NCBI GenBank assembly: GCA_023512835.1 | Contig: CM042090.1 | Location: 17,686,356 to 17,750,355 of the forward strand | Source of the DNA: Taxillus chinensis | Taxonomy: Eukaryota > Streptophyta > Magnoliopsida > Santalales > Loranthaceae | Length of the DNA stretch: 64,000 bases | Direction of reading: 5' to 3' | In this document: positions 49,446-61,800 of the stretch, in pieces | Position numbering within the stretch: position 1 is the stretch's first letter | How the letters are laid out: each line of letters starts with the position of its first letter | Made by a program: the position numbers and the translations under genes | Notes under the pieces: generated by a model | What the model was told of the DNA's origin: nothing | The model's input: the letters and a program-made list of their open reading frames with translations, nothing else | Databases searched by the model: none

Positions 49446-52400
49446 TCATGGAAAACTACTCCTACAAGCAGCAGCTGTATTAACCTGTTTGGCGAGATAA
49501 GCTTCATAGATTTGCACAACAAGCCGGGGATCCTTTTCCACCAGGTCAGTGTACTCCTCCTGTTTGGTCAGTTTGTCCATGTTGTCCACGATTAATGACA
49601 GAGACGAATCGAACAAGTTCTTGGCATTGTGCTGGTGTGCAAAGGCAAATGTTGCAATTGAATTATCCCAGTTCAATTTTGACACCATGAACAGCTCACA
49701 GTACGACTTGAGATGCTTCACTTGGTACTTTTCAGCAATAACCAAGAGCTCACAAGCCATTTGTTCATCAAGGCAAGCTTCAGCCGAGTATAAGTAGTTG
49801 ACAAAAGCACGAAGGGCATCATATGAAACATCACTAATTTTGATGGTGCTACTAAGACTTTCTTCCATCTCATTTTCAAGCATTGCTTTGAACACTGGGG
49901 AACGACTTACCTGAAAAGACATTGCAATTGTCAAAGAATTTGGATAATAGAAACCAACAAGCTTAATATAAGCAAGTCCAGCCTAAAACCAAAATAGAAG
50001 AACTAAGGGCATGGCATTTTTCTAATAAATTTATAATTTTGAAGGTTTAAGAAAATGTTTTTTCCCTTTTTTGGCTAAAGAAATATTTTCAGTTAGCCAA
50101 ATACAATGTTGGTGCTTATCACTTAAATAAATAAGTGATAAGCCACAATAAACTTGCATAAAGCCAATCCAAACATCCTCCTAGAACTGTGTCAGATTGT
50201 AGATTATTTCATCATTTGCCAGAAAATTATTCCATTCATGTAATAATTGTAATTAAATTAATTGTGAGAAAATTATTACAAGAGGCCTCTTGTAATTAAA
50301 TTAATTGTGAGAAAAAACTATATTCATATTGGCTTGTGTGACCCAATTCCTTTCCACTCATGAAAACTTTATACACTATATTTGCCTTTTAATCATTGAG
50401 AAACGATGTATGAGAATTTAAGTGTCATTAATCCACCACCTACCGAAGATGATCGTATGAATTATATTACTTCTGCTACAAACTTTATGAAGCTTGATGA
50501 AACAAATTATGTGATATGGTCTCAGGCCATGAGCTTACAGGACATATCATTCAAAGGTACTTCTGAGAAACTAGAAGAATAAGTGAATCTCAAATGACTG
50601 TCTTTTCTGCTTAACTCAATACATATGCAGCCTCATATTGCAAAAGGATATTTGCTTCTTCATACTGCAGCACAGATTTGGTCAATTGCTGAGGAAACTT
50701 ATGGTCAACTTGAAAATGATGCACAAATGTATGAACTCCAAAACAGAGATCATATCATAACACCACTCAAAAAGAGATCAGAATATCTTAATATTAAGCT
50801 AAACTTCTGAGTTTATGGGAAGAGCTAGATCATTATGAAGATTTTCAGTCAACCAATTCTAAAGACATTGCTGCCTACAAGAACCTTTGAGGCAAGATTC
50901 GAGCTTATGATTACTTAGTCAGATTGAATATTGAATATGAACAGATACATTTGAGCCGATCTCCATTCCCTTCTCTAGATGAGTCTTTTGCTCTAGTTCA
51001 CTCTCAAGAGCTAGATCATTATGAAGATTTTCAATCAACCAATTCTAAAGACATTGCTACCTACAAAAACTTTGGAGGAAAGATTCGAGTTTATGATTAC
51101 TTAGCCAAATTGAATATTGAATATGGACAGATACGTGTTCATGTCCAGAGCCAATCTCCATTCCCTTCTCTAGATAATTTTTTTGCTCTAGTTCACTCTA
51201 AAGAAAGCAGTAAGACTGCAATGCTCCATCCCTCTACTGTTGACCGATCTGCTTTACAAACCAGTGCTGGCACTATTGCCGAATCTGGTCTGCCCTCTCA
51301 GTTTTTGATACCTCTGAGGAAATTGTGAAGTGTGAACATTGTCATAAGTCGTATCATACCAAGGCTACGTGCTGGAAGTTTCATGGAAAAACCTCATATT
51401 TTGAGGCAAAACAGGTACAAAGAATGGGAAAAATAAGGTGAACCATAGAAATTGTTCCTGTTACACCTGAGACTAATATCAGTTTATCCTAGGAAGAACT
51501 TCAGGCATGTCAAAGTCTGTTAAAGGCTACTTTTGCTGCTGCCTCCTCCAAAATTGCCAGTTTGTCTTCCCCCGTTACTTCAAACCTAGCCACTTCAAGT
51601 ATTTTCTTTGGGGGGTTTAATACATCTATTGTTTCCAGTACATGGATCCTTGTTACAGGGGCTACAAATCACATTCTTCTAATCTCTTTCATCAATATAT
51701 CCTTACATCTGAGAGAGATAAAGTTCGAGTCGCTGATTGTTCCCTCTCTTCCATTGCTAGAAAAGGGTCTATCAATTGCTTCCCCACTTTTCCTCTATCT
51801 TCAGTTTTGCATTCCATCATTCTCTACTAGTCTCCTTTTAGTAGTCTGATAAAAGGATTGAATTGTAAAGTAACCTTTTTTCCTCGTCCTTGTGTTAGCC
51901 AGGATCTGGTAATGGAAAAGGTGACTAGACGTGGCAGATTGGAAGGATGTCTTTATCTGCTTGAAGGCAGTGGGGTTTATACTCCCATGTCTACTTCGTC
52001 TTCATGACACGCTCGTGTTTTGGCTAAATAAACTTGTCCAACATAGTCATGTTCAAATAATAATAAAAAAATTCTTTTCATACCGCTAATGTGTGAGGTC
52101 TTTCCCAACATATATCGATTTCTAGTGATCAATGGTTTGTCCGCTTTATCGATTGTTATTCTCGTATAACATGAGTTTACGAGTTGAAACATGAGAGTGA
52201 TGTTTTTCACTAATTTCAAATCTTTCAAAAAATGGTTTGAACTCAATTCCATGCTAGTGTGAAAACTCTTCATACCGACAATGGTATTAAGTAAACTGCG
52301 GGTCAATTTCAATTATATCTCTCTAATCATGGCATTATTCATCATAATGTTACAAAAAATAGTGTTTCAGAAAGAATCAACATTTGTTAAGGATACTATG

Positions 52401-55269
52401 CTTCTTATGTTTTCCCATCATCTCCTAGCTCAGTACTGAAGTGATACTATTTTAACTAAAAAATCAAACCAATCAGCCTTAACTCCAAAAATATGAAAAC
52501 AACTACATGGACCAAGATAGAACAAAATTATATTTAATCAAATACATTAATCTTTCTCAACCACCATCTTTTCTTTCAAATCTAACAAATTTCATATCAT
52601 TAATGTTATCTTAATTACTGCCTATTTCACCAATCAAATGCCAACTAGAATTCAAGATTTCCATACCCCCCAATGCCGTTTTAAGTTGGAAGGCAACAAT
52701 GGTTGAGAAGATGCACACTTTAAAGAAAAAAACATGCAGGGCCTTGTTCTTTCTTTTGGGAACAAACTGATAGAATGCAAATGGATATTTGTAGTCAAAC
52801 AAAAGATGGATGGCATTGTTGATAGATATAAAGTACAGTTAGTAGGGATGTAAAACGGACCAATCCGGTATGGTCCATAATGAAATGACCCGTTTAGACC
52901 TATACTTTTAATGGACTATAAATTTACTAGTCCGATCCACATGCAAACATAGACCGATACACAAACCGGTATATATTTATTTATTTATTATAAAAAAATA
53001 TTATAAGTTAATTTTATTAAATATTTTTTAAAATTTTAATTTAAAAATTATATTTAAAAGTTTGTATTTCTAAACTTTAATTTTAAAATTAATAGATTTA
53101 GGCTCTAAATACTAATATACTATATACGATAGGTATTAGTTTTTTAAAAAATATTTAAAAAAAACGATCCACGAAATGGCCCGCGTCCGTACAGATTTGA
53201 TCCACGTGGATTAAACCAGTTTGTTTAGGCTTGCGCTTAAGATAGACTAGAATTTTTATGGTCCAGTCCATTCCAATCTGCATAGACCACGAGTTGTACG
53301 TAGACTGGTGATCCATTTTACACCCTTAGTGACAAAAGGATATACTCACGCATACGATTATCAAAAAAACTTTTTCTTATGTTACTTTTATGATGGAACC
53401 TCCAACAATTATTTGTGAAGAATATCTTCTTTCATGAAAACGTATAAGAAAAGGTCTATATGGAGATTCATCCTAATGTTTCTTGTGACAAAACTCAAGG
53501 TAAAATTTGACAACTCAAAAACACACTTTATGGATTAAAGCAATCACCTCAAGCTTAGTTTGACAAATTTCAAAAAGCTATGATCTCTGCTAGGTTTAAA
53601 CAAAGTTATTCTGATCACACTTTGTTTGTGTAGAGAGTCTAGAGACTAGGTACAAAGGCCACCATTCTCATTATTTATGTAGACAACATTGTTGTCGCTA
53701 TGAGTGATAATGATGAGATCAGCCAGTTAAAGGAGTTTCTTGGACAATAATTTGAGATAAAGAATTTTGAAAAGCTTCAGTACTATCTTGGGATTGAAGT
53801 TGTCAGATCTCCAAAAGGTATCTTTCTATCCCAAAAAAAGGTATGTCCTTGACCTTTTGACAAGAGTTGGATTAATGGGTATGCCTTTTGTTTCATCTGG
53901 TTATCAACTTGGTAATGTATTACTATTCACTAAAGACTTAAGAGTAAATCATTTCATCATATTTTAGTCAAGTCGGCCATATATAATATTTATGTTCCAA
54001 TTTGAGAGGAGTATTGAGAATATTTAGCTAATGAGGGTATATTTGTCTATTTCCTTTACTATTTTGTGTATGATGACAATAAAGGAGATAGTGTAGTTTT
54101 AACATTTTGGTATTATTATAGATAGATAGCTTGGAATCGCATTGACCTATTCAAACATTTTGTTAATCTACCGATCTCTCGACTAAAACAAAAGGATATG
54201 TTTTATTACCATAATTTTCACATGCGGATTATAATAGATTGTTGTATGTGTAAATTAGTTAACCAAAGATAGTTCATACGATTACTACATAAAACAAATC
54301 CTTTTTTCATACATAATAAGACCAGCTTTGTTATAGTTAGTGGGTGTTGGGAAATTCAAAAGAAACACAAATATCAAATGAGTGTGGCTGAAATGTGAGT
54401 GCAGAGGTGAATATGTGATAAAACTATACAGGACAAAATAAGGAATGAGGATAGTCATACTTAGTTAGGAGTTACTCTAATCAAAGACAATTATGAATGT
54501 CACTTATGGTGGTTTGGACATTAATGTAGGCCTATGAGTACGCTAGTGAGATGATTAATACGAAAAAAGTTCAAAGGGTAGTGATAGCGCACACAAAACT
54601 TGAATGCAGGTCATGTTCTACGCTTGGATGAGAGTGACACAGTAAATTGCAACGAGTGTCATCGTAGGATTCATGTTCCTGACTGCATTTGTTGTTTGTT
54701 ATTGTTGTGTTGTTGAAATGAGCTACAATTTGAGTGGCAGGTGATAAAGATGAAGTACAATTGATGGACGAGACATAAACAACTGAGAGGTGCTGAACAT
54801 ACTTAAACTGTTTTACTATACCTAATTATTTATCATCAGACCAGTCATCACTCATCGGGTCAAATATCAAACAAACGCAAACATTGGAGAAGTGAAAAAT
54901 CAGTCAAGGCCAGACCAGAATAGCCTTGTGAGCGTGGACGGGGGCTGGATCGAGGTGATCGGAGGCGATGAGGACAACGTCGGCAAACGGAGGAACAGAA
55001 ATTGACTTGTGGTGATGGTCCGAAGGGGAACGGAAGCCGAGGAAGGCGATCTTGGCCTTGAGGTCGTCGATCTCGCGCTTGAGCTCCTCCTCTGTCTCGC
55101 TAGCCTCTTCGTAGCACTCCTTGCAGGTCCCGGCGTCGCTGGTGCCGTACTCCTCCCGGCACGATATGCAACGCATCTTCCCGGCCGCTGCCGCCGTCGA
55201 TCTGGCCTCCGATTGGGCCAGCGCCGACTCATTATCCCTGTACTGGACGCCGTAGGCTCCTTGTCGCAT
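49446..55269 (-). CDS. BTB/POZ protein, At4g08455-like, split by a 5 kb intron
   Basis: Two exons, 55269-54916 and 49910-49446, join in frame across a 5005 bp intron. The protein has a Cys-rich N-terminus (MRCISC then GTCKECY, two CxxC pairs that may bind zinc), a short coiled coil (SETEEELKREIDDLKAKI), then a BTB/POZ domain that begins in exon 1 (FADVVLIASD) and continues in exon 2 (VSRSPVFKAML onward). Such proteins are usually substrate adaptors for CUL3 ubiquitin ligases. Two starts are possible: Met at 55269 gives 272 residues, while Met at 55176 (MRCISC) gives 241, close to the 243 of Arabidopsis At4g08455, and is more likely. The donor is weak (CTG-GTCTGG), and reading through it would end the protein three codons later, before most of the BTB fold. 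The intron contains nested transposons. Confidence 0.9.
50821..51201 (+). repeat. 186 bp tandem duplication in the Copia gag region
   Basis: Copy 1 (50821-51006) and copy 2 (51007 to about 51201) both start AGAGCTAGATCATTATGAAG and end TTTTGCTCTAGTTCACTCT. The period of 186 bases is a multiple of three. Copy 2 has about nine extra bases. Copy 1 carries a stop (CTTTGAGGC), where copy 2 reads on. Confidence 0.9.
52844..53325. mobile_element. hAT-like MITE nested in the Copia element
   Basis: This insert of about 482 bp begins AGGGATGTAAAACGG and ends CCATTTTACACCC, imperfect inverted repeats of each other. The target word TTAGT occurs on both sides (52839-52843 and 53326-53330). Removing the insert makes the reverse-transcriptase frame continuous (…DRYKVQLV joined to TKGYTHAYDY…), which proves that it arrived after the Copia copy. 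There is no coding capacity. The inside is rich in GGTCC/GGACC words. The superfamily is inferred from its ends and the five- to six-base target duplication. Confidence 0.85.
54378..54560 (+). mobile_element. LINE (non-LTR) reverse-transcriptase fragment
   Basis: Conceptual translation from 54378 gives MSVAEM, then a stop, then IQDKIRNED and later LWWFGH. The order of these words is that of the C-terminal end of plant L1-type reverse transcriptases (MSVAEMR…DKIRNE…RLRWFGH). Several stops interrupt it and only about 60 codons are present. It is a 5'-truncated, dead fragment within the BTB-gene intron, between the Copia element and exon 1. Confidence 0.75.
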
Positions 55270-58200
55270 GCTTGATCGGAAATCAGAGTATTTTTTATGA
55301 TGACTTGATGATTTAGAGTCTTCGGACTTCGGAGGAATATGTTGGTGATTTATTTTCTTTATAATTCAGCATATGTAAAACAATCTTTTTTCCGTGTATG
55401 ACTTTATATTTCAGAAAAACAAAGTTGCATTATTCTTAAAATTATTATTTTCCTCGTGAAAACTGAAAATAAATGCTTGTGTGAAATTATAATGCCCTCG
55501 TAAATGCAACTTATAACAAAATAGTGCAATAACAAAAAAAAACTCAAAATATACTTCAGAGGAATAGGGCGTATTTCAAGTTAATGAGAGATATACTTAC
55601 ATTATATGAAAGATTGAAAAGTAAATCAATATTATAATGCTGGCTTATAGATGAATAAACGCAATCATTCTATGTAATGGTCTTTCATAAACCTTCTTAC
55701 AATACAATAAATAATGATATCACATGACAAACATATAATTGGATAGGATAAAGTTCTCAATAAAATTTCAATAGGTTCTTAAGTAGCCCCATGCCAACTC
55801 TCATTTTAGATTTAACTCAATTATAAATAGGTTTGTAATAAAATATGAAACTCAAAGCTAATTTTATGTTATGCATCAATTAATTACTCAATTAAAATAA
55901 TTTATTGCTCTAATCACCAAACACTTTCTCTATGCACTAATTATACAAAAGCTATATATCGATATTTAAATGATTACTCATTATAGTATTTTTAATATGT
56001 TATTGGTTTTCTACTAATAATAGAGAGTTGAACCTTAAACTATTATTTTGATACTCTTAATTCCTCCATTGAAGAATACTATAGTCATTTTTTATTTGTA
56101 AGTAGTTACTAATCACTTCCTATATTATATTATATTATTTTTTATATCTCTACAATTATTCTATGATAACATGTGTTAATAATAGTATTCTCAATGTATT
56201 TGTTGTTCTCGACAAATTGAGAAATAAACATAAAAATATTACTTTAATACAATTGTCGTCCCTCGTTACATATTTGAATAATGCTATAATTATTTTTCAT
56301 TTGTGAATAGTGACAACTCACTATCTACATTATTTAATATTTTTGTTTTTTTCACATTTATTCTTTCATCACATGTGTTAATACAAGGAGTAAATAAATT
56401 TTAAAATAAAATAATTTAATATTATTTTAATAAGTTTATGGATAAATTGATGAGTACATAGTATTTGAGTTAACGTTCTCAAATAACTTTCTATAGATGA
56501 AATACCTATACACATAGATCGGAAATATATAGTAGTATTGAAAATGTTATAAATAAAGCAAACAAGTTAAAATAAAATGAAAGAAATATTATTTAAAAAA
56601 AAAGAATATCAATGTTGAACTTGCAGTTGTAAAATGACTATTCAATTGTAAAAAACTTTATACGTAAGGAAAAAAATATAGAGTAGTATTGAAGATGCAC
56701 TTACATGGTAGTCATTCAATAAATCTTCACATTATATAGAGTATTAATATTTTAAAAACTTAACATTCTCGATTATATTTTAAGTTTGTCCGCTTTACCT
56801 ACATATAAAAATAATATATACTTTTAAAAATAATTTGAACTTCAAAAAAAAAATCATATAACATTACACATTACTTTTGCCAACAAAAAAAAACCAATAA
56901 TGATAGACCAAATAAATATATACTTTTAAAATTTAATATTGTTTGTTACATAATAATCAAATTGAGAAAAATAAAATTGCTGTAATAGTTTATTATTATT
57001 TTGTTTGTGTTTGGTACACGATATAATTAGTTTAATAAATTACTTAATTAGTTTTAATAAAATATTATTAAAAAAAATCAAAACATAAATGCTAATATCT
57101 TTATCTCCTTCACCACTGTGCTTTTTCAAAATATATCAAATTCCAAATTATTAAGAGTATAAGGTTCAACGTCGGGAGGGAGGAAAATTAATTACATAAT
57201 TTTATACCATCTATACCCCCCAAATCATCTCATACTAGTATTTTTATTATTTGATACAATTAATGAAATAATTATAAATGGTGAATAATTGTACTCACCA
57301 ACTTTGTGTGCAAGTGATGGTGAGGATGCTAACGCCTCCGATGAGTGCTTATCACGACGCCAACGAGGAGGTAGAGATCAATTGAAGTAGTGTTGATAAT
57401 TACACAGATAAAAAATGATTGTAGTTACAATTAATGAATACATGCACAGATTGAGCTTGAGTAAATATAAAAGGGACAATTGATGGTGAGGACTTAAACT
57501 GTCAATATAGAGAAATCAAACCAATGTCATCAATATTGACCGCCTATAAAAATGACAACAAACGAACATTTAAACGTAAGTGATGAGCGATTAAAAAGGG
57601 AGAGGGATATTATAAGTTAATTTCACACAAGTGAGAATGAGTTGATAACAATGAGTCTAGAGAATCGACTTTACCAACAAATCTTATTATCACGTTAATC
57701 ACTCATTTTCATGATAATTTTGTTATATTGTATTGTTTGAATGAAAGTGATTTTGATTATATTTCATTAACACTTCCACTCTACATTTTATGCGAGATTT
57801 ATAAAATCATAAAATAACGATAGTAACAAAAAAAAGGTATAGTAGATTTCATACATGTCAGACTGAGAGATTAAGAAAAACTTGAGTTTTTGTATTGCGG
57901 TTGGTAGAAAGAGTTTGAACAATAATTTTAGATTCAAAAAAAAAATGAAGATTCCATAAGACAAAAACATGTTTGGAATGCAAATTATAAATAAAAAATT
58001 AAATATAAACTTGAATAAAGTGTGAGTCATATGTTTGTTTTTAAAATTATTTATTTGTTGATTTTAAATAAAATTTAAATTCAAGCACAAAAAACTTTGG
58101 ATCAAAATTATTATTATTATTACTTGTTTGCTATAACATGATTAATATTTGAGTTATGTTTTAAAAACACGTGAATCACGTATTTTTTTAAAATTTATAT

Positions 58201-58893
58201 TTATTTTTTATATTTTTAAATTTAAACTCATTTGTAAGGAAACTCAAATTATTATTTTTTAGTTTTTATTTTTACTTTTCAACTACTTTATTTTTTGGCT
58301 CAATATCTTTTTCTAAATTTTTTATGAAATTTAAATTTTAAAAATATTCTTTTTTTAAAATACATTTTCTTTGGTATTTAACATAATTTATTTTAAAAAT
58401 TTAAAATTTAACGCAAATCTATTATAAAACCAAAATAAAAACCTAATAAAAATAAAATAAGTCTGTACGAGGGCGGATGAACAACGATAATTTGTTGGTA
58501 CAGCCTGGAACCGCCACTACTCGGTTCCGACAACCAGCATCGACCGGTCAGCCGGTCACGCACGCTGGTTCCCAAAAGGCTGAAACTACTAGTGAGCAGA
58601 AACGGCAAAATCAACGTCCGTCTTCTCTCGGATTTCAAAACCTGTAAAACCCAAAATCCGCTCCCCCCTGCCCCGCCACGCTCGCTTTGTCTCTGCTCTG
58701 AGCCCTCTCAGAATCCCAGGGTTCCGACTCCCGCCCTTCTTCGAACTAATTGCTTCCACCCCCCGATCTGCACAACTCAGCGCACGAATCTTGAATTTTG
58801 AACCCCACTTTCCCCGATTCTCTCCTCAACGACCCTAATTTCGTACTACGAGGCTCGAAAATTAGGGTTTTCGAGCTCCGGCGAGGGTGGGAG
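55270..58893. other. Divergent AT-rich intergenic region
   Basis: This is the 3.6 kb space between the divergent BTB (-) and PHD (+) genes. It is over 70% AT in most parts and has no convincing gene. It contains a diverged 120 bp direct repeat (56070-56395) and scattered poly-A/T runs. The last 400 bases are G+C-richer and should form the promoter and 5' UTR of the PHD gene, with an ATTAGGGTTTT telo-box-like word at 58860-58870. Confidence 0.5.
56070..56395. repeat. Diverged direct repeat in intergenic DNA
   Basis: Two segments of about 110-120 bases, at about 56074-56180 and 56274-56393, share the same order of words: GAA(G/T)AAT-CTATA, CATTT-TTATTTGT or TCATTTGTGAATAGT, ACT(C/A)A-CTATCTA/CTTCCTATATTAT, and both end with ACATGTGTTAATA. 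They look like two old copies of the same MITE-like sequence. Confidence 0.55.
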
Positions 58894-61800
58894 ATGGTGG
58901 GCGATGAAAGCACTAGCAGTGTTAATGGCGCCGATGTGGGTCTTCGGACGTACAAGAGAAGGAAGGTAGCCAAGGGAGTTTCTGGTTCTACGGAATCTGC
59001 GAGCCAATTACCAAAACAGGTTCTCTCCCTATCTCTCACACGCAGTGCAAGCGTATTTTTTATGTTTTATTTTGTTGGTACTTCAATCTGCCTTTCGGTT
59101 ATTCCATGTTATCACGCTGCCAGGTTGTTGGATTTAAACTTCAAAATTTATAGACGCTACAGTGGGTTTTGAAGTGACATTCTTGTGATAGTATTGATAT
59201 TAAGACTCAGTGACTTTCTAGTTTTTATGGGTGTTTCTTGCGTTTCTCGTAGAAGTCGACAACTTCTTTTCACATTTAATTAGGTTTCTTTGTGTTATAT
59301 GTTGTGGTTAGAACTAGATCGCACAATTAGTTGAAATTTGGAAAACTCCAGATTACGGAAGAGTGGAACTGGTTTCAGTTTGCAGTACTGGTCTATTTAT
59401 TTATAGACGCTCGTCTGTCATTGGGAGGCATCTGCCCTCCCTAATCTTCTGACCCGGTTCTTTCAAATACTTTTGATAGCGATTGCTTTTAGACATTCTA
59501 TGTTTGGCCCCTCAATTGGATCAAGACAGGCACCAATATGTCACTAATAGCCGCTACAAATCACAGGAATGGATTGTAAACAGTTATTTATTTTATTTCT
59601 GTGTTGTTGTTCTCTCCTATTCAATGTCAGTTAATCCACATATTTCGGATCTTGCATTTGAGGGTGCTTATCATGTTCCCACTTCCCATAAAAACTATAA
59701 ATTAAGAAAAAGGGTGAGGAAAGACAAACTTAGTTGATCCTTTAAAGATCTTCTTCTGAGTGTGATGAAATTTTGCTTAATAGTTTGACCTATTTCAATC
59801 CTCATATTATCATAGGACTCTATTGGTTCCATTAATGGCAACTGTTTGGTTTATAGGCCTGCTTGTATAAAACTATAAACTATACTTGTCCTCTTGTATA
59901 TTTACTGGCACGTCTATTGCAGGCACTATAACTATTATTATTAATTGCAACAGAGATTTGATGGTTTTTGTTCATTATATATAAATCACATGCTGAATAC
60001 TAACAGAAATTTACCCAAGTAGGAGAGCACTTTTATTTACCTAAGTAGAGAGGTGTGTTCAATTTGATGCAGACTGTATTGGAATCAGAGGACAGAATTT
60101 TACACAAAAGTTCCTGCGAGCAGTTCAATCTATTTAGACAAAATTGCAATGTTACAACGAATGGTCACAAACACTGTCCTATTGAGTACTGGAGAAATAT
60201 TGTATTACAAAGAATGTGTGAATCATTAAGCAAGGGTGATGATGGATTTGTAGGCAGCATTCATGATGCAGTTGTATATTATCCTGAAATTGATCCTGTA
60301 AAAGATGTCAAGGTAAGTGATGCTAGTCATGTTGCATGGGAATAGTTAACCTATAATTATATTTTTTCTGCTTTTTTATATTTATTTTTGTGTCTTGATT
60401 TTTGTAGGATACTATTCATTGTCACGGAGATAAGGTCAGTTGTCTTGCACAAAATGAGTGGATACCTCTGGGCACACAGAATGCAGCTGAAGGGCATCCT
60501 TGTGTTGTGCCAAATGGAACCTCAGATGAATCAAATCATCCAACTATCACCAAAATGTGCATGCGTGCTTTCTTTAATGTAATAATTTCTGAAAAGTTTG
60601 CTTCATTATGTAAGCTACTGCTTGAAAATTTCCAAGGAATCAAGTTGGACGGTTTTTTTGACCTCAGTCTCATAAATTCAAGGGTGAAAGACGGAACTTA
60701 TGAACGTTCACCTATGCTTTTCTTCTCGGATATTCAACAGGTAATCTTGTCAGTTGCTTTAAGTTGTAGTTGCAGTTATTCACATAGCTATTGGTTAGCA
60801 TGTAAGCATGAATATGCACAAACACAATACCATTATTATGTGTGTGAAAGGTGTTGTGTTACAATTTAGGTTTGTTTGTATCTTTGTTGTTGTTTTCTTT
60901 TCTTGTAAAATTTAAGAAGATTGATGCATGATCAGAAAATCTCTAAGTATAAATTTTGATGTTTGTGTGTGAATCCCCCCTCTTGAACTTGAGACAATTC
61001 TCTTGAGTCTTCAGAAAGTCTCCTAAGCTCCAGAATGAGTAGTATATTTTAGACCAGTACTCAAATATAGGTAAGGCAACCGGCAGCTCATTTTAAGCGA
61101 GAGGAACACCTGGTTGAAACTCCCACTCGAGAGAATGGGTTTCCCATGGCATGTAAAGGCATTCCCTTCCTTAGAGGACACACCTTATTTATCCCTGCCC
61201 TCAATACTAAATTCTTTAGTGATTGGGGCTGTACCCAATGTCACATCTAGGAGTTAAGGACTTCTCTCTTTGGATCCATGGTTCATTCTCGTCTCTTTGA
61301 ACTGTTTAATTGCTATGCTTATTTTTATGCTTGCAGTATTTTGCATCTTAAATCTATATATGTTTGGCAGGTATGGGGAAAGCTTGAGAAGATTGGTTTT
61401 GAAATGCTCTCTTTTGCAAAAAGCCTATCAGAGATATCTAGGGTTTCTTGTCATGACTGGGTACAAGGCACTTGTGATTTTAAGTTTGCTTCATTGCTTC
61501 TATTTATGACAATACTCTGTTTGCTTCTAAAAATTTTTAGTTTCTTTCCCTATAAGCTCATCACATGCTCTTAATGTCTACGTAGGTTAGAGACTTGGCA
61601 GATGGCTCTTCTGTAGATGGAGGACATAAGGTAAAAGATAATCATTATTGCTTTGGCCTTCTTGTCTGGCCTGAATGTTAAGGAGGGGTTTTTGAGTTTT
61701 CTTATTTAATCCTCTGCTATGATGTTTGTGTCAATGTAATAATTGGATCAATGCATAAGCTTAATGAACTGAGAGCATTCCCACATACATGAGGATACGC

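Larger units (their letters stand above)
50406..54050 (+). mobile_element. Decayed Ty1/Copia retrotransposon in the BTB intron
   Basis: This plus-strand element lies antisense inside the BTB intron. Recognisable pieces in order: gag (from about 50406), a CCHC zinc knuckle (CEHCHKSYHTKATC, from 51331), a protease-like WILVTGATNH (about 51640) in which the catalytic Asp is lost, integrase remnants (about 52100-52440), reverse transcriptase on both sides of an inserted MITE (52790-53850) with YVDN in place of YVDD near 53680, and an RNase H end (about 53930-54000). A GAGAGGAG polypurine-like word near 54005 suggests the start of the 3' LTR. Many stops and frameshifts are present, part of the RNase H region is missing, and no matching 5' LTR or primer-binding site is seen. 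It is inactive; boundaries are approximate. Confidence 0.85.

Noticed and set aside
49446..49934. A separate intact BTB gene of 162 codons
   Set aside because: The first residues upstream of the acceptor are intronic, the BTB fold lacks its first strand, and the missing part is encoded at 54916-55269 in matching phase.
54900..55232. Arg/Pro-rich 110-codon minus-strand frame
   Set aside because: It overlaps BTB exon 1 in another phase; the frame with the CxxC pairs and coiled coil is the real one.
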